Source: Dipetalonema caudispina (lineage: Eukaryota > Nematoda > Chromadorea > Rhabditida > Onchocercidae). Taken from it: a DNA stretch of 64,000 nt. The notes beneath the pieces were generated by a model. The model had not been told where the DNA came from, made no database searches, and was given only the letters and a program-made list of their open reading frames with translations. Shown piece after piece: positions 1 to 14,468 of the stretch. The translations under genes and the position numbers were made by a program. Each line of letters opens with the position of its first letter. Within the stretch, counting starts at the first letter, position 1. Where the stretch lies: the NCBI GenBank assembly GCA_013365325.1, contig JABVXV010000006.1:558001-622000 (forward strand), in the 5' to 3' direction.

Positions 1-3000
1 GGACAATCGTTCAATAAACTCAAAGATTCCCTTGCATTGCAACAATTTTTGTCGGATTGTGAAGAACTCCGGGAATGGATTGAAGAAAAGATGATTCGTG
101 CACAAGATGAAACTTACAGGTTGAGCAACACTTGTAGTTTATGAAACTAGAAGTTTGATTTCTTCAGTTACAAACATTTCAGATTTTCTCAACATCCGTT
201 TTGTTTGTTTTACATTAATAGTTTATATTACTGATCCCTCTTTCCTGCGGCTTTCAGAGATGCCAAAACAATCACGTCGAAATTCATGCGCCATCAGGCA
301 TTCCAGTCGGAACTGCAATCGAATCGTGAACGACTCGTGCAGCTTCGTCATGCAGCAGTTAGGCTTGCTGAGGAAAAGCCTGAGTTTCTTGGCACTATCG
401 ATCCACAGATTGCTGATTTATCAATACAGTGGGAGCAGCTAGAGAAAACTACTGAAGAAAAGGGACAGAAGTTGTTCGATGCTAATCGACAACAACTTTA
501 TGTTCAAAGTATCTCTGACATGAAGGTTACTTTTTTCATTTAATCTTTTTTTTACCATGTGGATATGATAAATGTCTTGTATAATTATGTTGTTTTATTT
601 TTTCTTCTCAATTCTTTTATTTTCCTCAGGATTGGGCCGAACAACTTCAACAGCAAATGGCAATCGAAGATACAGGGCAGGATTTGACGACAGTTAATGT
701 TGCTATGCAGAAACAGCAGATGATTGAAAGTGAAATGGTGAAACGAGCCGCACAAATAGATTCACTACAGGTTGTTTGAGAAACATCTTGGACATTTGTA
801 AATTTCTGGACGTATAAGCGTAGCTCGTCATTTAAACTTTTAGGATGAAACTCCCAAAAATCCGGTTCTATTGTAGAATTTTCTGTTGGAGGGAGCGGAA
901 AGATAATATAGTGACCCAACAAATCTAAAAAATGGTAAAATTTTGGTCATTTTGTTATTTCCAATTAATTATTTTATCTTCCAGCAAATGGAACCACAGC
1001 TTGAAGAAATGCATCCAGAGGAGGTGGAAGCAATCAAAGCACATCGTCTGGCGGTGCAGGAACAATTGCAGCGATTACAAGCGCCGCTAGATGATCGACG
1101 TCGTCAACTAGAACACAAAAAGAGAGCCTACCAGTTCTTGCGTGATGTTGAAGATGAAAAACTGTGGTGTGCAGGTGGAAATTTTTTTTTAAGCTTTTAA
1201 ACCCATTACAAAGTAGGGATTTACAAAACTGGCTTTTCCACACATTTGAAAGTGGTTTCTTGATTTTTCTAAATATCAGGGACTATTTACAGAACGACTA
1301 CCTTTGACACAAACACGAGAGCTCGGTGAAAGTCTGTTCGATTGTAATCGTCTACAGAAAAAAATGCAGTCACTGAAGCATGAAATTGATAACCATGAAC
1401 CATGGATCGAGAAAATCTGCCAAAATGGTCGAGAAATGATTGATGAGGGCCATGAAAATAGTTCAGAATTTCAGCAAAAGATTGATGAATTAATGAAAAT
1501 ATGGCAGGTAATTAGTTTTACGTCTCATTATCTTTCATTTCCTTTTGACCAGAGTTTTCTTTCTTTCATTGAACTTGTTCAAGACGTTTTAACTTTTCTC
1601 ATTTTCTGTATTTCAGAACTTGAAAGATTCTCTGAACGCCCGCAAAGAACATTTAGCTGAAAGCGAAAAGGCACACCAATTCCTGTACGATTGCAATGAA
1701 GCAGAAGCATGGATGAGTGAACAGGAGCTTTACATGATGCAGGTCTGTTAGTGAACTCTTGCCGCGATCCATAAAACTCAGCTTTTGTGATTATATCACT
1801 TCTTATTTGTAACGTTATTTCTCTGCAATTCATAATGACACCAACTTTTTAGCAGATTTTGGTAAAAATTATATATTTACTAAGACAAAAATGAACTCAC
1901 AAGTATTCTTGTTCACCAACTAAGTGTTGAGTAGCAATCTACAATCTACAATTCCAACTCACTACTGCGGTGGGAAAAGGTAGAGGAAGTTTAGTTATTA
2001 TATGGAAATAGTTTTTCACTATTTCATGCTCTTTTACAGGATGAACGTGGTAAAGATGAATTCTCAACAGAAAATCAAATTAAGAAACATGAACGTTTGC
2101 AACAGGACATCAATCAGTATGCAGATACTATTCGGAATCTAGCTGCACAAGCTCAGAAATTCGTTGATGAGAAGCGTCCTTTGTGGTAATTTCATCAGTC
2201 ATCTGAAATTGGTCTAATTTATAAATAATTTTAGAAAAGTGGAGGAGGCGTAATTTTTTATGTAATGCTTGGGAAAATCATAAATATTTATCGCTATTGT
2301 AGGGAGCATATCAGTGTTCGACAAGCTCAGATCGAGAAATTATACGCAGGCTTGCAAGATTTGTGCAAAGAGAGGCGAAAACGTTTGGATGAGACGTTGC
2401 AGTTGTACGAACTTCATCGAGAAATTGATGATTTGCTACAGTGGATCGCAGACAAAGAAGTATTGTTTTTTAATTATTTTCATAGTTCTATGGAAAAAAT
2501 TATGTTTAAGTTCTCTTGCTTTTGTTTCCAATTGGGCATGAGTTTTGTAGTGATTTATGTATTCATTTTAGCTGGTCGCTGGTTCTCAAGAACCAGGTCA
2601 AGACTATGAACATATACAGATGCTTATTGAAAGGTTCCTGCAGTTTGCTAGAGATACCGAAAATATTGGATCAGACCGGGTAGCAAATGCGAATGATGCA
2701 TGTGACCAAGTATAATTTTTATATTCCATAACTCTTTTTTTACATTCCAAAAATTGAATGGGGCAGAAATTTGAGTCGGTTATAATTCTCGATTTTTACA
2801 TATCAATCTTATTTGCTGTAGTTATTGTTAGAGTTTTGTTTTCCCCAGTTGATCGCTGTTGGACATTCGGATGCTCCAACAATTGCTTTATGGAAAGATA
2901 GCCTAAACGAAGCATGGGAAAACTTGCTTGAATTAATCGATACTCGAATACAAATGCTGGAATCATCGAGAATGCTTCACAAATTTTTCCACGACTGTCG

Positions 3001-6000
3001 CGATTGTTTATCGCGGATTTTGGAAAAAAATCATTCGATACCTGAAGATCTTGGTCGCGATTCATCTTCAGTTGGTGCACTGAAGCGGAAGCACCAAAAT
3101 TTCCTTAAAGTTTGTTTTCTGTTTAATTTCAACTATTTTTACAGGTTGAATAAGTCGTCATATTGTTCATGGTATTACTTTCTTTGTCCCGTATTAAATA
3201 TTGCTGAGTAGATTTCAGCAAAATAGCAGTTTTGTCTAAATGAAACTAGTTTGTAGGATATCGAGGCTATAGGTCAACAAGTTGCACAAATCGAGCGTGA
3301 TGCATTGGAATTGCGTGATTCTTATGCTGGAGACCGAGCAGTCGAGATAAGTGCACGTGAAGCAGAAGTGCATAAAGCATGGCGACAACTACGCGCAGTG
3401 TGTGATGCACGTTCGATTCGACTGGGTGATACATCAGACCTGTTTCGATTCATGAACATGGTCCGCGATTTGTTGCTATGGATGAATGAAGTTAAGCGAG
3501 AAATGACATCACAAGAAAGGCCGAAGGTTGTTTTATAAAAAAATTCGGTTTCGTAATTTACCAAGTTTTCAACTTTGATATTTCCTGGTTCAGTAAAATA
3601 TGAAAATAATGCTGCTCTATGACTTTAAAATTTCTTAATTTTAGGATGTGTCTGGTGTTGAGCTGTTGATGAATAATCATCAGAGCTTAAAAGCTGAAAT
3701 TGATGCACGTGAAGAGAATTTCAACGCATGCATATCATTGGGTCGAGATCTTTTAAACCGCAAACACTACGCATCATCTGAAATTGAAAAGAAACTGATC
3801 AAGTTGACAACCGAACGGGCTGAAATGATGCGGCGATGGGAGGATCGTTGGGAGTATTTGCAGCTAAGTGAGTTTCTGGTAATAAAAACTACTGAAGGAA
3901 AAAAAAAAACAGTTCACGGGTGGCAAATTCAAATCTATCAGAGAATTTTGAAGTAATGGAAGTGATAAGCACTGGACTAACTGCGCTTTGCAAACAGCTA
4001 TCATCTTATTAAAAAAATGGATTGTTTTGCTAATGTTTGAGTAGTTTTACTATAATAATGATATTTATTTCGTCGTTTAGTATTGGAAGTATATCAATTC
4101 GCTAGGGATGCGGCAGTGGCTGAAAGTTGGTTGATGGCGCAGGAACCATATCTTATTTCTAAAGAATATGGGGTATTTTATAGTCTTTTTATTTGAAAAT
4201 AACATCTGTACAATAGCCTTTTTGTTTGAAAATAACTTCTGTACAAACTACATAAATAATTTGTAGTTGATATACTAGAAATACTGAAATTCACAACAAA
4301 AAATGTTAATATTTTTAGCGAAATCTGGAAGAAACAATAAAGCTGATTAAAAAACACGAAGCTTTTGAAAAGTCAGCTAATGCGCAGGAAGAACGTTTCT
4401 TAGCACTGGAGAAATTAACAACGGTACGATATTTTTCTAAATGTTTACCAGAAGTTGTATTCATACTTTTTCAAACTTCTGGCAGATATTAAACACAATA
4501 TGCGTTCTCCATCTTAGTTCCAGATTATTAGTTCACAGTTTGTATTTGTATGATCTCTTGTATTAGTTATTATTTTACTGGCATAGAATGATTTAAATAT
4601 TCAAGTCTACTCAGCACTTTCTGCAGTGTTTAATTATTAAAGTTGTATTCGGCATCTAAATTGTTCCTGAACTGTTTTGAATCATATTGTTTTAGTTCTG
4701 AATAATTTTTTAATCTCTTAGCTCTTCGACTGAAATTAATAGTAAAATAGCACTTGTCACTGTTACTAAAGAGTAATACTGCTGAAGGAAGCGTACTGAA
4801 TGTTGATTTACGTTTCATCAAACATCGTGAAGGAAAGTATAGTTGAATAATTTTGAATTTGATTGCAATGATACAGACCGTAGGAACTAACAAATAAACG
4901 AAAAAATCTAATTTGAAAAAGTATAATTGCTCTGCTTGCTTCGTTCTTTAACAGATATTGTCGATAACTCTTTAACTTGACATTTGACTTTCTTTTTTTC
5001 TATAACACTTTCTTTTTTTCTATGACACTAATTTTATTTAATAGATTATAGCAGCTGGATTAATGCTACAATTATTACTGATAGTTATTAAATTCGTTGA
5101 AATACGTATTAAAGTGTAATCAGTTTTCAGTTCGAGTTGAAAGAAATGCAAAGGCGAGATATGGAGGAAGTAGAACGTCGTGCACTTAGTGGACCGGGTG
5201 GTGATGTGCGTCGTGGAACTCTACAACGAGCAGTAGCTGGCGAACGATCTGCAGAAATTGCATTCCCAATGGAAAGGGGACCTCAAACTTCTGATGGTAA
5301 GTATAGCATTGTCGCTGGTTTCTTTACGCTGGAAAATTTTTTAGTTGCCAATTGTTATAGTAGAAAAAGATTTTCTCAATGTTAGCTCCAGCCAGAATTA
5401 TATTATTGTAAGAATTTTATATAATCAAAGATGTGGGAATTTCAAACACACGATTGTTTTACACATTTTCTATAACAAACGCTGCATGATTTGTTCATTA
5501 ACTAGCATTTTGAATATCTGTTACTCACAGCGATTTTTCTAAAATTGGCATTTGTTTTTGGAAAGCACACAATATGCACGTTCGCACCTGTTCTGCAAGC
5601 TGCACGTTTTATTGTAGTACATAGTAACGTGCATGTAGTTTGCACAGTTTCGCAATACGCTTTGCAGATTTTGGTGGCGAAAATTTACACGATGCAACTA
5701 TGAGCAGCGGTGATAGTGGTACATTACTACAAAAAACTAGACATATTGCTGGTACACTTTCAATATATAATTTACATTTTGCTTGAGGAAAAAACACAAA
5801 TTGCTACAAGTATTAGATGAGATGAAATATCTGCATGTTATAATTTCTATACTGTTGTGTAGTTTATCTCCTTGATCTTGATACAAGAACAATGTTTGTT
5901 TTACGCTTTTTGTGTTTTGCGAATCGAAACAGTTTGAAATTTTGTTGTATAGAGTGGTGTTTACATTGCATGTGCTATAATTCGCATTAATAAATTTTTC

Positions 6001-7194
6001 ATTTTCGCTGTATATGTGCAGCATTCTAAATTCACAGTAGTGTTCCTTGTCGTGTTGGAATAATAGATATAGCAGTAGTAATAATCGTAGTTGTTATGCT
6101 GTTTGCAGAACGGAATAATCGATTAATGGCATCGGAACCGTCTGGCTGGCGATTGTCATTGTCGAGATCGGCTCGTTTTGATATACACGATTTACGGGGT
6201 AAGAGAGCAAGGAGTGATTATTTCTGTATTTAATAAACTGACGCCTTTGTTTCTTGAAATGTACAGTTTGCATGGATTTTCAGTTTTTTGCTACTTTGTT
6301 TATGGTATTGTTCATGTATTTTGTTCCACAAAACTACTAGTACGGAAAATTATATTGTTATTTCCCTTGACCATCAGAATGAGCGCGTTTCTTCGTGGTA
6401 TCGCATACGCGCGCTTGGTATGGTCGTACATTGGCTTCGCTAAAGAGACCTACAATACTAACTGTTAATTTTTTAATTTTGCACTAAATTTATAACAATA
6501 TGTTATTTTTTGATAATTTTCATGTGTTCTAGGAGTTGATGTAGGCGGCGCTTTTGAAGGTGTGTTAATTAGGAAGCATACATATGAATCTTTGGACCGC
6601 AAAGCATCAAACAGGTAAAGAATTTTTGTATAATTGGTGATCTCGAAATTCTAGACTTTTGTTTAAATTTTGATCGGTTTTTTTTAATCTTGATTAATTC
6701 TTGTCATTTTTTTAGGTCATGGGAAAAAGTGTATGCAGTATTACGCGGGTCACAATTAGCATTTTTCAAAGATCAGAAACACATGGAGGAAAATACGTTG
6801 TTTCGCGGGGAAGAACCATTAAATTTGGAGGGCTGTTCAATTAGCGTCGCGGCAGAATATACGAAAAAGAAAAATGTTCTATCATTAAAATCTTCGAATG
6901 GAGCGGAGTACCTGTTACAAACTGCTAGCGACGTGAGCTTAATTGAAATTTTTCTAGGCTTTTACATTTTGAACATACTTTGTCAAGTAAAATAAGGCAT
7001 TATGATCGTCTGATCTGCCCATACTTTTTTTATACTTCATGTTCCCAGTTTTTCAGGAAGACATGGAACGATGGTTGCGACGATTACAACTTGCTACTGG
7101 GCAGTCACAGGAAGAAGCAGCTCGCTCACAAACATTGCCAGTTGAAGGATCCACTAAGGCAAAAAAGGGTTTTTTTAGTCGAGGAAAGAAATGA
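1..7194 (+). CDS. unc-70: beta-spectrin, C-terminal part with PH domain (partial)
   Basis: Beta-spectrin cross-links actin with alpha-spectrin beneath the plasma membrane. Exons: 1-119, 258-525, 630-770, 985-1174, 1293-1507, 1617-1742, 2040-2185, 2303-2459, 2572-2709, 2849-3109, 3257-3526, 3645-3867, 4081-4172, 4319-4423, 5131-5296, 5668-5718 (or 5751), 6109-6198, 6533-6614, 6716-6932, 7057-7194. They join in one frame to 1,064 codons plus stop. The gene continues left of the window. The first ~820 residues are about eight triple-helical spectrin repeats with the usual W and L spacing (for example [26 protein letters not shown]). A Gly/Ser-rich linker follows, then a PH domain (about residues 925-1035; [31 protein letters not shown]). 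The protein ends in a basic tail, [12 protein letters not shown]. Domain order is that of UNC-70 and vertebrate beta-G spectrins. I see no break. The short linker exon is the least certain. Confidence 0.95.
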
Positions 7195-7871
7195 TTATTA
7201 GACGAAAATGGAGTTTATGTTTAGGATTTACTTTGGCTAGCTAAATGCCGAAGAATTCATGGTGTCGTAAGTCGTTTCATTTATACAGAGTTTTTTCGGT
7301 TCGAAAGTTTTTATAAATTGTCCGGGAGGTTTCGGATTTTTTCAGAAATTTTAAGGATCGATTAAAAATTTATATTAGAATTTTTCGAAGATATACAACA
7401 AGAGTTTCATTAAATATTGTTTTGGCAATTTGTTAAACAGGAAAGACCGAAAAGACTCAAAATTTTTCAGTGCTTCTATGCACTTTTTTCATCTTCATTT
7501 TTACCTGCTATAGACTTTCTTTGTCATTTGAAATGTAAACAGTTTTCGTTTGGCGGTTCCGTGATGAGCTTATTGTGTCTGCAAATCCTGGTTATTTCTT
7601 TTTTTTCGAAGTTGGAATTTTGTTAGCCAAAGAATGAATTTTTCATTCCAGTTCCGATGAAACATGGTGATTGATGCTAATTCCTTGATGCGAAAAAAAT
7701 TTCCTGCTTGTAATAGCTTTATCATTTCTTCTTCCTTGAATTCTGAATTAAGCTTTTTCATTTAAATATTATATTTTTATGCTTTACACGTGGCACTGCT
7801 GCAGAAAGAAATGAGCTTCCTTCCTTTCGTACAACTATGTTCTTGAGTTCAGAAAACTTAGTCATAAATCG

Positions 7872-7877
7872 AATAAA
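7872..7877 (+). promoter_or_regulatory. possible polyadenylation signal of beta-spectrin
   Basis: AATAAA about 680 nt after the spectrin stop codon. I noticed no closer canonical hexamer. Chance matches are common in AT-rich DNA. Confidence 0.3.
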
Positions 7878-10188
7878 GGTTTCAAGATTATCTTGATGGT
7901 TTATAAAATCATTTTCCCTTGTCTTAAACATTTCGATCTTTTTTTCAAAAATTATTTTTTTGAACCGCGTACAACATGAAATTTATAAGGTTCCGAAAGT
8001 TTGTTAAAAAAGTAGATAAATAAACTCAGTTAGTTTCGTTAATGTCGATTACATTATTTACTGACAGCGCATTAGGAGTCCGAAATGTTTATCAAGAAAT
8101 TTGCAAATGTATTCCCAGATGTATTTCTGAAGTGAAATGTTGAAACTACCTAGTCGAGACAATACCGATGTGATCTGACTACGTACTCATCCACTCTTTA
8201 ATATTTCACTAGCTTATGTTTCCTTTACAAATTAATTTCGTGTGTAATCTTCTTTTCTTGATCACATTTTCAGTTTTAGTACTGCCTTGGCGTTTGACGA
8301 ATTTCGTTAAATTTAGTCGTCAACAAATTGATTATTTAATTTAGCGACAAAATAAATCAATTTTAGAGCTTCAATTCGGGATGTGAAATAAGAGAAGTGC
8401 ATTTTTCGGGAATCAAATATCGTAGAATTCATTAAATCGGTTAGAAATTCGTTGTTACGCCACGTTTATTTTTAACTTCTGCTGTAGTATTTATTTCTTT
8501 TTTGACTTTTGATGAAATGGTAGTCTTCTTTCTCTATTCCCCACGTGCAGTACATGGTCTCATATTATACTAAACGGAGCTGAAACGAATTAGGTTGCAG
8601 CTGGTATGGAATATCTATGTATTGCTACTACTGTTATGTGCACTGCCAATATCGCTATTTCAGCATTTGCTACGTTGGTAGAATTTTTAAAATTGTTTTC
8701 ATAAGTCGCGTTGTTGTTGAATCCTGTCTACTCTATCCCTTTTGCTTAATTAACATTTTATCTTGAGTGGATGACATAAGAATTCCTAGTTAAAAATTCA
8801 TCGGTGCTTATCATACTGTATCGGCCAATATTTTAGTTACGGATGAATTATATGAACTGAATTTGATATCTCAGTTAAAGAATTGGTTTCAAATTGTATT
8901 GTTTTTTCCTCAGTAGAGAATGAGAAGAATTTCATGAATTCGTGAATCATGTAGTATGTAAAGTATTCTGCAGTGTGCGCTTTCATATATTTAATTTTAC
9001 TGGAACTTTTTACGAAAAGTTTTTGTTTTTCTTTTGTAGAATGAATTGTTGCACCATTTTAGCTTTATGGTTTCTTTTGAAATTTAGGAATGTAGAATTG
9101 TTTTACTTCTATGCATTTGGATTGGAAGCTTATTTCTTTTTTTTTTTGCCGGTGTTACAATCATCGAGTTGAGGGGAAGAAGGAGCTGAAGAGTTTTTCA
9201 TGATGATATTGTTCTCTCACATTTACTGAATTTTATTGCCGTAACTTATATATGGAATTGAGGATTTTCGGAATGTCTTCATTTTTCCTTTCAAATAAAT
9301 CTGTTTTCTCAAAGCTTCATGATAAATGACACAGAAAATAAGCAACGATGTACGGTTTTTTGTTTAACAGGAAGGGGGAAAACATCCGATGCAGTTAAGT
9401 CGGTCAATATACCGGAATTCATGATCGTGTAATTGTGCTAGGGCTATATGGAAGTCGATGGCAATATTCCTTGCAGAGTATGATCAGCTGAATCTTTTTT
9501 AGATATTATTCGTTTCCAAGAATTCCATTAAGTCTGAATTTTATCGCAACTTACTCTGTTGTACTTCATGAATTCCTTTCCATGAACATATCCTCCAATA
9601 AAGGTACAAACCTCTAGTGAGAATGAATACCTGACTAAGCGATGAACTGAATCTAACTAGACGTCTATATGAAATAATGCAACAAATTGGTAAAGTTATT
9701 ACAATTTCGGTACATTTCAAGCTTCGCATTTGATAATTGCGCAAAATTAGATTTGTTTTTTCAAATAAATATAGTTGTCGTAAGGTAATATCAATTTTGC
9801 CAGTTAAATTCTGTCATTTTCTACATCGAACAAAATTACTTCCAAAAAAAAAAAAAAAAAAAGAAAAAAAAAACAGGCTGAAAATTTTATCATAGTGCAG
9901 TGATTAAAAAATGATTTAAATTAATTGATTTCAATGTTCGCTAAATGGCAGTAATTGGATAATGCCAAAATAGTTCTTGACAAAAATACCTGAATTATTA
10001 TTCTGCAATAGAGAAAAGATTATCCTCTTTTAGATGGATATGGTGCTTCGAGATGGAATGTATTCAACATGCTAGTTGAAATAATAATCCCGATATTTCC
10101 TATTAGAAGAGATTCAAAGAGATAACTGGTAAGGTTTGAGTAGATAATCGTAACAATTACAGTTTTTCTTTTCTTCACTTTTTTAATC

Positions 10189-10210
10189 AAAAAAAAAAAA
10201 AAAAAAAAAA
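10189..10210. repeat. poly-A tract (22 nt)
   Basis: Uninterrupted run of A. Similar runs occur at 9844-9862, 14447-14468, 14556-14575 and 46117-46138. No target-site duplication or retro-copied coding sequence was noticed beside it. Confidence 0.9.
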
Positions 10211-13200
10211 CAACAACATCTGTTTACTATGATTCAATCCTTCACCTTGATAAACTAAAATAAGCTAAGTTTTTCAAATTTTAACATGAATTCAATAAAA
10301 GAATAATTTAATAACTGATGAATAGGATTTGATAATACAAGAACAACTGGAACTGCTGTTACTTCTGTATTTCAATCTTTTATTTTACACAAATAATCGG
10401 TAGAATTTCAGGGTTGACTACACAATCCGTTTGTCCTTTCGTTCAAGGACTTTCTTTTCCTATTCACTGATCCAGTTATTGACATATGTCTAAAGTATTC
10501 ACAACTGCGGTCGTCATTTCCGCAACCGTATAAAAACCTTTTCCTTTTCTCACCCATATTTAGTACTCAACACTACTTATTCATTCTCCTTACATCAAAA
10601 AATAATTGCTACCAAAGATAGATTGTAAGTTAGAATTTTTGTTTCACAAAAACACTTTATTGAAACTGATTGAGTTGCACATAACAACAATGTCGTGCAA
10701 GTAACTTAGGAATAAAATGAGATATTTCTAGCTAAGGATGATATTGGAGGAATATTTGCCAGAGAGATTCTTTAAAATTTAAACCCTCGAGAATTTTCTA
10801 ACCATTCGAAAATAATTTATTCAAATATGACATGGAACAACTTCATGACATGAAAATCATGTGTAGTTTGTTTTGTTAATGTCTTATGTGTTTCGCAGTT
10901 CCTGAATTGGATTATGACATATTCAAAACTTCGACATGATTTTCGTCTTCATAATTTAATTTCAAATTTCCAGATGAAATTTTATCAGCAAAAGAAGTGC
11001 ATTCTTAAGAAGTTTCAAATAGGGAAATTATAAATATGGTGCACTCATGAAAACATCAGCAATCGCGGATTGTACCTATATTTCACATCCGTTGATCTTC
11101 CTAACTGCTAGATTGCAAACTAGCCAACAGTTTCTATTTCTGATGTTAAATAATCAAAAAAAAAAAAAAGAAAATCAAAAATTAGATTAAAAATTTGATC
11201 TTTTCTTGATCTTAATCTATCAAATTTGATCATTTACCCTTAAATATTTAATCAACAGTTTTGTGTTCATTTAATCTTTAAAATTTCTCATATTTAAAGG
11301 ATTTAAAGGATTCTTCTGTATGACTTTAATGTTTTGCTGTAAAACAATATATCGTATTATTGCCATTTACTATTTTTAATTCTTTAAATTTGCTTTTTCA
11401 ATTGTTTTCGATTACTTTACTCCTTATCTTTTTCTTCTTGCAGAAAAAAAATATCAGTTAAATTGTCGATGTTTTCATCTATTTGACAGATTAGATGAAA
11501 GCAGTCACTTTTCAAAGATGAAATTAGCCTAGCTGATGGAAGAGGCGAAAGTACTATGAAGCAGTTGTTGCTCATCAAAAAAAAAAGTAATTCTATTCTT
11601 GTCCTTTCTTTTCTCTTCTCCTTATCCATTAACATAAACAATCATTAAATACGAATTTTGCACTCTTCCAAATCAATGCTATTCCTTCGCTCTTCTAATT
11701 ACTATTTACTTATTCATTTTTATTTCCTATAAATTTCACTCAATAATTCTTTCTTTTCAATCATGAAAATTTGCATATTGTTAGCAGTTGATTTTATCAT
11801 TGTCGTAGATGCATTTTTCTTATCGATGTTTTTTTACCTAAAAAAATTTTTTTACTCATTCAAGAATTAAAAAGTTTTGCAAATAATACCTGATCTGTTC
11901 TTTGCTTTTAATTGAGTTCTTGAGGAAGACTATGATTTGCTGCATTTAATAAACCAAAAATTAATAAAATTATGATTCTAAAAAAATTGAAAAGTAAGGA
12001 GTAATAATTTGGACTAGGCTGATACAATCATCGTTACATTTATTGCTACGAAAACTGCCAACTATTCTTCCACATAAATTGCATATTTTCAATTGAAAAT
12101 GTCCATCTATTCGAATATTAATCACTCAGTTGATGAATGCCTCTTCCGTAGATATTTTCACTTTTCGTTCCTTAATTGGCAATTTTCAGAAAAGGTTGAA
12201 ATTTTGACGAATACAAAAGTGACCGACTCATTTGTTACACTGCTGCACTCACATTTATGGCTTTTCTAACCGTCCGACCTTTTTGTGTCAATTGTTAACA
12301 GCGCTGGCGTCACCATTGTTGTAGCTGCTGGGTAGCTGCTGTCTTCCTTCCCTTAGCCAAATTTAAAAATCCTCAATTTCGTGTAACTTTTTTGACTGCG
12401 AAATCTTAAATTGTTGAAATTAGCTCATCTATGATTTAATTTTCTATTCTCACTTATTACATTGTTGAAATCACAGTCTTCTCTCTCATTCACTTCTAAT
12501 TGCTTACAAATTGATGAACTGTTTAATGTAACAATTAATAATTATCCATCAGTATTTTGAGATAAAGCGTTCCCAATTTGCATAACCGATGGTATGACTT
12601 TGACATTACCGTACTTTATAGTAAGAAGAGATTAATTATGTCAAGTCTTAAATTAACCAACGAATCAATTGAAATTCAAAATTCATCGAGTTTTCAAATC
12701 TTTAAACTTGTTCGTGTCAGAGATTAGTTCTACTCCTAAAGTGATGATTCTTAATTTGAGGTATTTTTTATTCACAAAAATGACCTTTTGCTCCCAGCAA
12801 GCGATAACAATATTTTCCACGACTCTGTTTTTTTCATCATTGTTCATTTTCAGTAGTTTGTATCACAAATTCTGAAGTCCATTGAATAGCCTTTTGGTTT
12901 TTATGAATTCATCTGACTTCTACTCATTTGAGCAAACTTCTTCTCAAGCCAAATCTTTTTCCAACAAAATTCCTATTGGATTTTGCTAAACATTATATTC
13001 CATATTGTGAATGAAATGTTATAAAAATTAATTTATTAATGACATTGTAATGTATCGCTGTTCAGTTTCTTCTTAATATTTCCTTATAATTTAAGATAGC
13101 AATTATATCTGTTCTGCAATCCTAAATTTCTTGCTAAATAATAAACCGATTAGATACAGGAAACTTTATTCCGAAGGTTTGAACATTCAATTCATTCTTG

Positions 13201-14446
13201 CAAATCAAAGTTAAGATCAGATCCTATTAGCATTACGTCCTGTTATAAATAATATTCTTTCAAGCCATAATTCGGAGCATTTATAAACAAAAATACTTAA
13301 AAAATCAAATCATAAACTTTAGCATTTCATGTATTTATTCAGATGGAACAGATCTTTTAATCTTTCAGTAAAGTTCTGATCTTCACAACTTCTTGTATGA
13401 TGTTGATTCTTGGTGTAATTCAATAAAGCGGCATTAGTGCAACTACTTGCAGTTCTATTTCGTAACAAAAGCAATAGATGTGATTTAGCTTGGCTTGTTG
13501 AAGTTCATAAATATATCGAACAATAATAAATAACATTGCTGAAGAACTAATGAATCGAAATCCACTTACTGTTTCGTAACAAAAATGTCACTTTTCGTTT
13601 GTGTTTGAATAACTCTTTATGATTTAAAATAAGATTAAAGTGATCACATCGAGTCATTCATAGAAGGACTCTTAAAATGAATGTCCGAAATTAAATTCAA
13701 CTTTCTAGTGCTTCAGAGTAAAGCATTTCGAGTTTTGTGGAGTGAAGTGAATTATACGATTTAAAGTAGAACTTGGCTTAATAACAATCAATAAATTTTA
13801 AATTTAAGTGATCAAATGAACTAATAATAGGGGCACTGTTTAGAGTTTGCATTAGTTAGAAAATTTTTTGCTAAAAAAATCAAAACGATGAATGAATTTT
13901 GAGTATATTTGAGCTATTTTCATCCATTATACAGCACAACAGAAATAGTTATTTGATTTTTATATTGTGTTAGTCATCTCTTCTCGAAACTTACCTAAAT
14001 TCAATATCGGCCAAAGAAATATTTGAATTGAATTATAACATTTTGAAATGCAGCAATTTTCATCATTGTACAGTTGTTAATTGTGCCTACTGAAGATCAC
14101 AGATAATAATAACAGCTAAGATGGGAAAATTAAGAAATGATAAAAGCCAAGTGAAATATCAAACAAGTAGGCAAACTAAGTTTCAATTGTCAACTATAGC
14201 ACAACAATAATTTCTGCTCCATTATCATAAAAATACTTTTTTCCACATAAATTTATTACCGTATTACATCAAATAATTGATTATTTCAATCGATTATTTG
14301 AAGTATAACACAAATAGATAATCACTTTGACAATGAAACTTATTCCTTGCAAGTTATAAAATTTCCAGTTCTTCCCATTATTTTTATCTATTGTCTTTTC
14401 AGTGCAAAAGAACTTTTCATTCGTAACTTTCCTATTATTTATTACT

Positions 14447-14468
14447 AAAAAAAAAAAAAAAAAAAAAA
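14447..14468. repeat. poly-A tract (22 nt)
   Basis: Uninterrupted run of A, followed about 90 nt later by another of 20 nt (14556-14575). Simple repeat with no linked gene. Confidence 0.9.

Noticed and set aside
14270..14302. AT-rich imperfect inverted repeat
   Set aside because: Twelve-base arms made almost only of A and T with a mismatch; chance is a sufficient explanation.
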